From positions 1 through 21,903 of the forward strand of contig JACIWG010000009.1 of NCBI GenBank assembly GCA_014361085.1: DNA of 21,903 bases. Direction: 5' to 3'. The DNA is from Nitrososphaeria archaeon (GTDB lineage Archaea > Thermoproteota > Nitrososphaeria > JACIWG01). The position numbers were made by a program, and so were the translations under genes. Positions 13,350 to 20,129 of this stretch are shown piece after piece. The notes below the pieces were generated by a model, which made no database searches, was not told the origin of the DNA, and was given only the letters and a program-made list of their open reading frames with translations. Numbering within the stretch: position 1 is the first letter of the stretch; each line of letters starts with the position of its first letter.

Positions 13350-13688
13350 ATGGGCTTCCCAGAAGACTTTGACTCACTATGGGATCATATTGAAGGATGC
13401 ATGGAGCCTCTGGTTGAAGTAAGGGAAACATATGATGCCTTCGAAATATACGTTGACCTACCATACGTGAAAGGAGAAAGTGTTGAAGTAAGGTTTTCTG
13501 AAGACGCTCTGCTTGTTATGGCAAAATGTTCTAGAGCAATAAAGTTTGACAGGTGGGGGTTTGCTCAAAAGAGGACAGAATACAAATACTTTAGAAAGGT
13601 GATAAAGTTGCCTCACAAGATAGACCCTAAAAGGGCTACATCATCCTTTAAAAAAGGTGTCCTAAAAATTAGAGTACCAAAACTATAG
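13350..13688 (+). CDS. Hsp20/alpha-crystallin family small heat-shock protein
   Basis: 112-aa protein that is almost only an alpha-crystallin domain: PLVEVRETYDAFEIYVDLPYVKGESVEVRFSEDALLVMAKC, then YKYFRKVIKLPHKIDPKRATSSFKKGVLKIRVPKL. The A-x-x-x-n-G-V-L motif of the family is present as TSSFKKGVLKIRVPK. It ends right there, without the C-terminal I-x-I extension that links dimers into large oligomers, and its N-terminal arm is only about 20 residues. It may thus stay a dimer or act as a co-chaperone. I chose ATG 13350 because AGGTGAT (13339-13345), overlapping the upstream stop, is its ribosome binding site; ATG 13344 and GTG 13341 are alternatives. Operon with PAC2. Confidence 0.8.
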   Translation: MGFPEDFDSLWDHIEGCMEPLVEVRETYDAFEIYVDLPYVKGESVEVRFSEDALLVMAKCSRAIKFDRWGFAQKRTEYKYFRKVIKLPHKIDPKRATSSFKKGVLKIRVPKL

Positions 13689-13736
13689 TGCATCGAAAAC
13701 AAGGAAAACAGGCTGTTCAATTTATTAAACATCATA

Positions 13737-13776
13737 CTCGAACCATATTCGAACAATTCTAGAACTTTTCTAGAGC
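13737..13776. repeat. Phased short palindromic repeats upstream of the secreted protein gene
   Basis: CTCGAAC (13737), TTCGAAC (13748), TTCTAGAAC (13757) and TTCTAGAGC (13768) follow each other every 9-11 bases, about one helical turn. They end just before the TATA element ATTAAATAC (13783-13791). The spacing puts the copies on one face of the DNA, as in multi-site operators. Confidence 0.45.
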
Positions 13777-13815
13777 ATCTCCTATTAAATACCCTTATCC
13801 AAAATATATGATCCG

Positions 13816-14964
13816 ATGGCTATGGCTCAAAAGAATTTTGCAAAAATCGCTTCAGTCGCACTTATAGCAATACTTCTAGCTTCATCTCTAGCAGTTGTTG
13901 GCGCAAACGTAGCCTACGCTAAAAGCGACAAGGCTTCAGAAATGCAGAAGAAGGCTAAAGAGCTCCAGGAAAGATTGAGAGAAATGCAGGAGCTGAGGTT
14001 TGAGCGTGTCAAGAAGATGTTTAATGAAAAACGTATTATATTCCTTGACAGGGGACCGAACTACGTAAACTTTGTCTCAACAAAGACTGAGGGTGGTGTA
14101 CAATCTTTTATACTTAGAATACATAGTGAAGGGACTCCATCCATCTACGCTGCATTAGCCAACTATACTAAAGAAGACGGTAACAGGACACTTTACTGGG
14201 TTAACGGTATGCTAAAGGTCTATGGGCTGATAGAATATATTGACAAAAACGGTGACGGCATATATAGACAGAACGACAATGATACAAGACTACAGTATGT
14301 TAACTTTGCAAGGCTCGACTGGAAGCTTACGGTAACAAAATTTACAGCAGATGATGTTCAAGGCTGGAAGGTTCAAATGATAGCAAAAGATAGAGGTGCA
14401 ACATACAACATTACAACACAAGTATTCAACACAGGCGTCCGCCTAAGTGATGGCACTCCAGTTTCACCATATGAGGCTAAGATAGATTTTAGTTTCGAAA
14501 ACTTTCCATGGTCTTCTACAGAAAGCAGGCTTGCCCTCATAACATCCTTCACAGGTGTTTCAGGAGCGGCTTCAGTAATCCACTATAGTAATACTACAGA
14601 AGTTGTTAAGGAACGTAATGCTTACGCATACTTTACATGGGCTCCTTCAGCCACCGTAGACGGCAACATGGCTGAAGTTAAAGCTTATACTAGAAGCTCA
14701 CGCTCTGAAATGATGAACTACACTGAACTCAATTATCCACATGGTAGTAAAATTGTTCACGATCCTGTTATAGGCGTTTTATCTGGAAGCATAGAGGATG
14801 TTCCAGCATACCAGCTTCCAGCTTCAGTTGTTCAGCCTACTCCAGTGTTTCCAGGCTTAACACTTCTAGCGACTACTGTAGCTGTTCTGGCGATAGTTGG
14901 AGTTATTATTGCAGCTGCACGTAAAATGATTGTGGAGCCTAAGATCTTGAAAACGCTCCACTAA
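13816..14964 (+). CDS. Secreted, C-terminally anchored surface protein with calcium-loop-like motif
   Basis: 382-aa protein with a signal peptide (MAMAQKNFAKIASVALIAIL..., cleaved probably near NVAYA, 31-35). A short coiled coil follows (KASEMQKKAKELQERLREMQ, 39-58), then a long beta-rich ectodomain. Within it, DKNGDGIYRQND (143-154) resembles an EF-hand/dockerin Ca2+ loop. A C-terminal hydrophobic segment (LTLLATTVAVLAIVGVIIAAA, about 348-368) followed by RKMIVEPKILKTLH would anchor it to the membrane with a short cytoplasmic tail. ATG at 13816 lies about 29 bases from TATA element ATTAAATAC, so it is probably leaderless. I recognise no enzyme domain; an S-layer or adhesion role is a guess. 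Confidence 0.68.
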   Translation: MAMAQKNFAKIASVALIAILLASSLAVVGANVAYAKSDKASEMQKKAKELQERLREMQELRFERVKKMFNEKRIIFLDRGPNYVNFVSTKTEGGVQSFILRIHSEGTPSIYAALANYTKEDGNRTLYWVNGMLKVYGLIEYIDKNGDGIYRQNDNDTRLQYVNFARLDWKLTVTKFTADDVQGWKVQMIAKDRGATYNITTQVFNTGVRLSDGTPVSPYEAKIDFSFENFPWSSTESRLALITSFTGVSGAASVIHYSNTTEVVKERNAYAYFTWAPSATVDGNMAEVKAYTRSSRSEMMNYTELNYPHGSKIVHDPVIGVLSGSIEDVPAYQLPASVVQPTPVFPGLTLLATTVAVLAIVGVIIAAARKMIVEPKILKTLH

Positions 14965-14977
14965 ACCCTTATTTTTT

Positions 14978-15790
14978 TTAAATTTCTGTTACAAGATTTA
15001 ATGTTTGAAGAAATGAAAAGAATATTGTAGAAATTATGTAGAATATTATCTGTATTAGAAGTGACCTCTCAAACCTCATACCATATATGCTTGAAAAGTA
15101 TGCTGCCCCAAATACTGTTGAAGAAACCTGAACTATAACTGTTATGATAAGATATGCTATCTTGAAAATGTTTTCTGGCACATTATACAATATTGTTGCA
15201 GCCACTAAGGGGAATAGGATTGGTACATAGACTATTGATGATGCAAGAATGCCGCTTAAGCTCACCCTTCTCCCAGAAAAAACTCTTCCCACAATAAATG
15301 TGTAAAGCATGTATGTGATAATGCTTGCTGGAAACAATATTATGTCAACTAAGCTAGAGAATATTGAGATACCATAATGTTCTATTACAAGCGTGTAGCC
15401 TGAAAAATATGATAGGATTCCACCTATAAATGTGATGGAAATGAAGCATGCTAGAGCTGCTATAAAGTTTCTTTCAACCGCTGGAAAGAACCAGCTTGGA
15501 ATAAATATTGTCTTAGCCTCACTAATCTTTAAGCTGGAACCTGCATTAGAGAGCATGTCATAAAGTTTCTTACCGTCCTTGCTCAAATAATATCTTCTAT
15601 CCTCATCCTGTAAAACATATCCCTTGAGCACGTCCAAGTGATAGTATAATGTTCCAACAGGCAAATTCATTTCACTCTTCATTTCAGTGAAAGACATGCT
15701 TTCCCTTGACCCTAAAAGCTCTATAATCCTCTTTCTCACCGGATGATTAAGGTACCTTATCTTTTTCAACTCCTCTTTAGATGGCAACAC
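14978..15790 (-). CDS. Winged-helix (ArsR-like) transcription regulator fused to a membrane domain
   Basis: 270-aa protein. Residues 8-80 are a winged helix: YLNHPVRKRIIELLGSRESM, FTEMKSEMNLPVGTLYYHLDVLK (recognition helix) and the wing DEDRRYYLSKDGKKLYDML. Residues 108-265 hold five hydrophobic helices (about 108-130, 143-170, 178-201, 208-235, 243-265). It is thus a membrane-tethered DNA-binding protein, a one-component sensor type common in archaea; the signal is unknown. The start is GTG 15790 (or TTG 15787), about 26 bases from minus-strand TATA TTTTTATAAC (15820-15811), so it is probably leaderless. It is divergent from the nitroreductase gene and convergent with the surface-protein gene. 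Confidence 0.8.
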   Translation of the reverse strand: MLPSKEELKKIRYLNHPVRKRIIELLGSRESMSFTEMKSEMNLPVGTLYYHLDVLKGYVLQDEDRRYYLSKDGKKLYDMLSNAGSSLKISEAKTIFIPSWFFPAVERNFIAALACFISITFIGGILSYFSGYTLVIEHYGISIFSSLVDIILFPASIITYMLYTFIVGRVFSGRRVSLSGILASSIVYVPILFPLVAATILYNVPENIFKIAYLIITVIVQVSSTVFGAAYFSSIYGMRFERSLLIQIIFYIISTIFFSFLQTLNLVTEI

Positions 15791-15810
15791 TTTATATCCT
15801 CTTAACTAAT

Positions 15811-15857
15811 GTTATAAAAACTTGTTAGATTGAAAAAATTTATGACAATATTTAAAT
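15811..15857. promoter_or_regulatory. Divergent promoters of the HTH-membrane regulator and nitroreductase genes
   Basis: Minus-strand TATA TTTTTATAAC (15820-15811) lies 26 bases from the GTG start at 15790. Plus-strand TATA ATATTTAAAT (15848-15857) lies about 29 bases from ATG 15882. Both fit leaderless or very short-leader messages. Confidence 0.55.
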
Positions 15858-15881
15858 CCACATACTCTTTAGCTCGCTTCA

Positions 15882-16790
15882 ATGGGTGAAGGGTCTTTTC
15901 TAACATTTGACGGTAAGCTTGTTGACGAAGGCTCCGGTAGGAGGGATTATGAAAATGAAACCTTAAAGATTCTGTTTGAACGTTCCAGTGTAAGAAGCTT
16001 CCTTTCTAAGAAGGTTCCAGAAAATGTTTTGAGAAGAGTTATTGAAGCTGGACTGCATTCTGCCTCAGCCGGAAACCTTCAACCATATTCCATAATAAGG
16101 GTTGAAGATGAAAGTAGGAAGAAGTTGATTGCTGAACTTTGTCTTCAAAATTTTATTTCGAAGGCACCAGTACTTCTAATATTCTGTCTAGACTTCCATA
16201 GGCTTGAGCGTTGGGCAAGGTTATCTGATGCACCTTTTACAGCAGCACAATCCTTTAGACACTTTTGGGTTGCCTTCATTGACGTTTCAGTTTGTGCGCA
16301 GACTGTATGTACTGCGGCAGAATCTTTTGGTTTAGGTTCAGTCTATATTGGCACAATAATAGAGTCTGCTGAAAGGGTTAGAGAAGTTCTCAAGCTTCCT
16401 GAAAAAGTTTTCCCCATAATACTAGTGTGTCTTGGATATCCTCGTGTTAGGCCTAAGCCTCAGAAGAAGCTTGGATACAATATTATAGTGTCTAATGAAG
16501 AATACTGTGAACCCTCTGATGAAGAGCTTTTGAAGGCCTTTAACGAAAAATATGATAGGATCAAGGTTAAGGTTACAGAGGAGAGGTTGAAGTTGGCTGA
16601 AGAAGTTTACAGAAACTTGTTGGGTGAAGAGCTTGCAAAAATATTTTGTGAAAAGATTAAGGCTTCAGGATACTTTAATCCAGCACAATACTATTTTCTA
16701 CTACACTATCGTGCTGACCTAATGTGTAGGGGTAATGAACTTTTTGTTAAAATGCTTGAAAAGGCTGGACTAAAAATCTTTAAAGAATAG
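15882..16790 (+). CDS. Nitroreductase family flavoprotein with long C-terminal extension
   Basis: 302-aa protein. The nitroreductase fold spans about residues 27-205: FERSSVRSFLSKKVPENVL (FMN phosphate-binding R34/S35/R38 region), LHSASAGNLQPYSIIRV, FWVAFIDVSVCAQTVCTAAESFGLGSVYIG and ILVCLGYPRVRPKPQKK. It should bind FMN and reduce quinones, nitro compounds or a similar substrate with NAD(P)H. The last 95 residues (about 208-302; EEVYRNLLGEELAKIFCEKI, YYFLLHYRADLMCRGNELFV) form an extra helical domain not needed for the core fold and with two Cys. Near-leaderless start at ATG 15882. Stop codon is 1 base from that of the convergent membrane-protein gene. Confidence 0.85.
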   Translation: MGEGSFLTFDGKLVDEGSGRRDYENETLKILFERSSVRSFLSKKVPENVLRRVIEAGLHSASAGNLQPYSIIRVEDESRKKLIAELCLQNFISKAPVLLIFCLDFHRLERWARLSDAPFTAAQSFRHFWVAFIDVSVCAQTVCTAAESFGLGSVYIGTIIESAERVREVLKLPEKVFPIILVCLGYPRVRPKPQKKLGYNIIVSNEEYCEPSDEELLKAFNEKYDRIKVKVTEERLKLAEEVYRNLLGEELAKIFCEKIKASGYFNPAQYYFLLHYRADLMCRGNELFVKMLEKAGLKIFKE

Positions 16791-16791
16791 C

Positions 16792-17238
16792 CTAGTATTT
16801 GAGGGTTAAGTATACTAGAACTATTAAGGCTATAAGCGTGAAAATGTCAGGTAGCATTGCGAAAGGACCTAAGCCGAAGGCGTGGAATCCAAAAAACTGG
16901 TAAACGAGCGGATTAGATGAAAGTGCATGAAACAATAGTATTAGTGAAAATATTATTAAGCCTATAAGAAATTCTGATTTAGTGTCAGAGTACATTATAG
17001 CATAGTTCATTAGCAGAAAAATAAGTAACGTAATATTAATTGTGGAAATGACTGTTTCAACTGTATAATATAGTTCTATATCTCCTGGAATAATTCTAGG
17101 AGGCCTCTGCTGCCATGGTGGCGGCATATAAAAACGCTCACCACCTAACATAGCAAACACTGCTACAGCTACAACTACAACAGCTAATACTGCAGCCAGA
17201 AGCCAAAATCCTGTTTTCTTGCTCATCTGGTTCCACAT
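16792..17238 (-). CDS. Four-helix membrane protein paired with an upstream HTH regulator
   Basis: 148-aa protein starting MWNQMSKKTGFWLLAAVLAV. TM1 is about 9-31, followed by a proline-rich extracytoplasmic stretch (PPPWQQRPPRIIPG) and three more hydrophobic segments (ETVISTINITLLIFLLMNYA, FLIGLIIFSLILLFHALS, MLPDIFTLIALIVLVYLTLKY). Start ATG 17238 is one base after the stop of the HTH gene and is served by GGAG about 10 bases upstream inside that gene, so the two are translationally coupled. A longer frame to 17292 would overlap the HTH gene and is unlikely. It presumably senses a membrane signal for its HTH partner; inference from coupling only. Confidence 0.7.
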   Translation of the reverse strand: MWNQMSKKTGFWLLAAVLAVVVVAVAVFAMLGGERFYMPPPWQQRPPRIIPGDIELYYTVETVISTINITLLIFLLMNYAIMYSDTKSEFLIGLIIFSLILLFHALSSNPLVYQFFGFHAFGLGPFAMLPDIFTLIALIVLVYLTLKY

Positions 17239-17239
17239 A

Positions 17240-17560
17240 TCATTTCCACTCCTTTTTTTCCTTTTTCCAAATTTTGTCCACAATTTCTTCAAAAAGTTTA
17301 TAGTTGGCCTCCATCAGAGGTGAAAGAAAATATGTGACACTATACTTGTCCCCTGCTGAAACTATAAGCCTATTCTTTTGAAGAACTTCAAGATGATGTC
17401 TCACAGTCCTATAGTCTAGGTTGAGTGTGCTTGCAAGCTGGTTCGCGTTATGAGGTTTTTCCTTCAACATCCTTATTATCTTAGCCCTAATAGCCCCACC
17501 TCTCGTGCCTACGAAAAGCCATCCGAATAGGTATTTCATAGGGTTCGTGCTGGAGGCCAT
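17240..17560 (-). CDS. ArsR-like winged-helix transcription regulator
   Basis: 106-aa soluble protein. GGAIRAKIIRMLKEKPHNANQLASTLNLDYRTVRHHLEVLQKNRLIVSAGDKYSVTYFLSP (about 21-80) is a complete winged helix, with recognition helix DYRTVRHHLEVL. The C-terminal helix (ANYKLFEEIVDKIWKKEKKE) probably dimerises. No metal-binding Cys cluster is present, so it is not an ArsR metal sensor in the strict sense. It is co-transcribed with the membrane protein downstream and divergent from the surface-protein/ABC operon starting at 17798. The start ATG 17560 is preceded by GTGGT. Confidence 0.83.
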   Translation of the reverse strand: MASSTNPMKYLFGWLFVGTRGGAIRAKIIRMLKEKPHNANQLASTLNLDYRTVRHHLEVLQKNRLIVSAGDKYSVTYFLSPLMEANYKLFEEIVDKIWKKEKKEWK

Positions 17561-17623
17561 TTTAGACCACTAGGGCATCATTAATCTTTTTTCTTCCACT
17601 ATTTTATCTTATACTGGAAAAAC

Positions 17624-17693
17624 TTTATTCGAATAAAATTTTTGTATTCTGTTTGGTTTAATTTTGGTATAATTTTGAAAAACTGTTTTATAA
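17624..17693. promoter_or_regulatory. Divergent control region of the HTH pair and the surface-protein/ABC operon
   Basis: It holds a perfect 14-bp palindrome TTTATTCGAATAAA (17624-17637) and a plus-strand TATA TTTTATAA (17686-17693); a second TTTTATAA follows at 17697-17704. The palindrome lies upstream of a minus-strand TATA-like GTATAAGATA (17614-17605). It is a candidate operator for the divergent HTH protein. Confidence 0.45.
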
Positions 17694-17782
17694 GCTTTTT
17701 ATAAAAGTTTCTGTAAATGGTGTTCGTTAATGCTACAGTGTCTACTGCATCTTTGGCCAGTGATTGTGGCAGGACAGGCTTT

Positions 17783-17790
17783 GGAGGTGA
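17783..17790 (+). promoter_or_regulatory. Ribosome binding site deciding the TTG start of the surface protein
   Basis: GGAGGTGA lies 7 bases before TTG 17798. The identical sequence with the same spacing precedes the TTG start of the ABC ATPase (20115-20122, TTG 20130). Confidence 0.7.
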
Positions 17791-17797
17791 AACCCTA

Positions 17798-20122
17798 TTG
17801 TCCCGTAGCCTAAATTTCTCTAGGCATATACTATATGCACTAACATTCACCATTTTCATACTATTATTTACCCCTGTGTCAGTGAAAGTTTTTGCTCAAC
17901 CTCAAGGATCTGTTCACGGTATCGTGGTTGACGAAAACGGTTCTCTTTTAGATGATGTGCAGGTTCAAGTTTATACACAAAACGGTGCCTTCGCTGGCTC
18001 AACTTACACCAGTAACGGATACTTTAACATTTTCCTCGAATACGGGTCATTTACGCTATATTTTGTTAAAAGTGGTTATGCTAAGGTTTCAAAAAATATT
18101 ATCCTACAGTCTATTGACTTAGACCTAGGTAATATTACACTTTCTAAGGCCATTAAACTTTCAACAACATCCTTCGGTCTCTCCGCTTTCCCAGGAGAAA
18201 CATTAACTATCCCATTTACATTATCAAATGTTGGCGGGAATGTTGAAACCATATCATTTTACAGTAGTATGCCACAGGATTGGGTTGCAAGAGTATTGGA
18301 TTCGGGGCGAGAAGTTTTAAGTGTAATAGTTTCTCCAGGCCAAACATTATCCCTTATCCTAGAAATCATAATTCCAACCACAACTGTCTCTAATTTAGGA
18401 TATAATTTGTCTCTTACCGCATCAGGTACAGTGAATTCTACACTAAACCTTCTTGTATGGGTTAAATCTCAGCCAACATCGAACCTTGTTGGAAGGGTTG
18501 TTGACGAATACGGTTCTCCATTAGATGGTGTATACGTTCAAGCATCTAAGCCAGATGGGTCAACAGTTGCTATAGCATACACACTTAAAGACGGCTCCTT
18601 TAATCTCACTCTTCCAAAATCTTCTTCAATAACATTAACATTTTCAAGAGAAGGCTATGTAAAGGTTACAAGAAACATTGTCACACAATATTCGAGCATC
18701 AGTTTAGATGACATAATTTTACAGAAGACTGTTAAAGTCTCCACCTCAATAGCATCCATTGTGGGATATCCTGGCTCTAAAATTCTTTTGCCCTTCACTA
18801 TATCAAATTTTGGGGACAAGATCGAGTTTCTAGAACTTTCTGTAGATGCTGGTGGGTGGCAGAATAGAATCCTGACACAGTCTAATGTTGAAACATCGAG
18901 TATAATGGTTTCTCCGAACTCGAATGTAAACCTACAGCTTGAAGTAACTGTTCCAGACTCGTTTTTAGGCGAGAGGACTGTAAAGTTGGCTGTGAGGGGT
19001 ACAATAGAGTCCACCCTATTATACAATATTATAGTAAAACCTCTAGAAAAAGGTTTTCTCTCATGCGATCTTCCAGGTAAGCCTGTTAATCCAGGAAATA
19101 GTGTGAACTTTAAGCTAAGTTTAAAGAACATAATGGATATACCACAGCGTTTCACATTCTCTTTCACTTTACCGAATGGCTGGCGCCTTTCACTGAAAAC
19201 ATCTTCTGGCGAAGAAGTTTCTGAAGTCCTCCTTGATGGGGGAAAAAGTGTTGACCTAACAGTTATTGTCACAACATCTCCTGAAACTTTGGCAGGAACA
19301 TATAATGTAACTGTTAAAGCATACTCTCCATCGTTTTCCGATTCAGTAACACTTTCAGTTTACGTGCAGAATCCCTTAACTGACATAAGGTTTGAAGCTT
19401 CTCCTCCATATGTTGACGTGTACGCTGGCTCAAACGCTAGGTTCAAGTTGAAGGTTTCAAACTTTGGTTCATCGAATGAGCTTCTGAATCTATCAATAGA
19501 AAATCTTACCCAAAGCCTTAGGGGATGGTTTGAAGACTCTTCTAAGCAGGAGATTACAAAGGTTTATGTTGGAGCTGGAGAGGCTAAAGAATTTTATGCC
19601 ATCGTATCCGTGCCAAAGGGTGCAAAGCTTGGTTCACAAAACTTTTCCGTGCACATTTCAAGCTCTGATGTGAGCAAGAGTCTATTGCTTACATTAAATG
19701 TTCTCGGCCTCTACGATGTTACAGTAGTAAACCAGAACTTTTACACTTCACTTAATGTTGGAGGTAAGGGTACATATTCGTTGACCATACAGAATACTGG
19801 AAGCCAGGATATAACAAACTTGAAGGTTTTAACTGGAAATGTTCCAGACGGTTTCACTGTAACAGTTGACCCCTCTTTCGTATACTCTCTGCCGGTTAAC
19901 GGGGAGACGACATTCACTATAAGTATTCAAACACAGTCTGATGTTAACGCTGGAAACTATTACATCGATTTCACTGTAGTCTCTGACCAGACACAGGCTA
20001 AACAGTTCACTTTGAGGGTTGAAGTTCTTCAGGAAATGAGCTGGCTTATTTACGCGTCTGTCCTGCTACTTTTAGCTATAGTTGGCCTATTCTTTATCTA
20101 CAGAAAATTTGGTAGGAGGTGA
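17798..20122 (+). CDS. Surface protein with carboxypeptidase-regulatory-like and NEW3-like repeats, C-terminal anchor
   Basis: 774-aa secreted protein. Starting at TTG 17798 it has a classic signal peptide (SRSLNFSRHILYALTFTIF, cleavage near VFAQP). The frame is open to ATG 17717, which would add 27 residues and bury the signal. Domains (counting from 17798): a carboxypeptidase-regulatory-like beta domain (about 38-115, GSVHGIVVDENGSLLDDVQV), a NEW3-like Ig-fold (about 120-222), then a second copy of both (about 230-310, LVGRVVDEYGSPLDGVYVQA; about 315-413). Further NEW3/CARDB-like domains follow (about 420-523, 530-635, 640-743), then a TM helix (about 749-769) and a short basic tail. It heads the operon with an ABC ATPase and ABC-2 permease, so it is probably an accessory or cargo-binding subunit at the outer face. 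Ligand unknown. Confidence 0.82.
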   Translation: MSRSLNFSRHILYALTFTIFILLFTPVSVKVFAQPQGSVHGIVVDENGSLLDDVQVQVYTQNGAFAGSTYTSNGYFNIFLEYGSFTLYFVKSGYAKVSKNIILQSIDLDLGNITLSKAIKLSTTSFGLSAFPGETLTIPFTLSNVGGNVETISFYSSMPQDWVARVLDSGREVLSVIVSPGQTLSLILEIIIPTTTVSNLGYNLSLTASGTVNSTLNLLVWVKSQPTSNLVGRVVDEYGSPLDGVYVQASKPDGSTVAIAYTLKDGSFNLTLPKSSSITLTFSREGYVKVTRNIVTQYSSISLDDIILQKTVKVSTSIASIVGYPGSKILLPFTISNFGDKIEFLELSVDAGGWQNRILTQSNVETSSIMVSPNSNVNLQLEVTVPDSFLGERTVKLAVRGTIESTLLYNIIVKPLEKGFLSCDLPGKPVNPGNSVNFKLSLKNIMDIPQRFTFSFTLPNGWRLSLKTSSGEEVSEVLLDGGKSVDLTVIVTTSPETLAGTYNVTVKAYSPSFSDSVTLSVYVQNPLTDIRFEASPPYVDVYAGSNARFKLKVSNFGSSNELLNLSIENLTQSLRGWFEDSSKQEITKVYVGAGEAKEFYAIVSVPKGAKLGSQNFSVHISSSDVSKSLLLTLNVLGLYDVTVVNQNFYTSLNVGGKGTYSLTIQNTGSQDITNLKVLTGNVPDGFTVTVDPSFVYSLPVNGETTFTISIQTQSDVNAGNYYIDFTVVSDQTQAKQFTLRVEVLQEMSWLIYASVLLLLAIVGLFFIYRKFGRR

Positions 20123-20129
20123 AAAGGGT

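Noticed and set aside
17240..17560. ArsR-type arsenic or metal resistance regulator
   Set aside because: The winged helix matches in general, but no Cys/His metal site of ArsR/SmtB sensors is present and no metal-resistance gene is adjacent.
18655..19272. 205-codon minus-strand frame inside the surface-protein gene
   Set aside because: It is the longest antisense frame but lies wholly within the repeat domains of the surface protein, and its product is Ser/Arg/Phe-rich low-information sequence.
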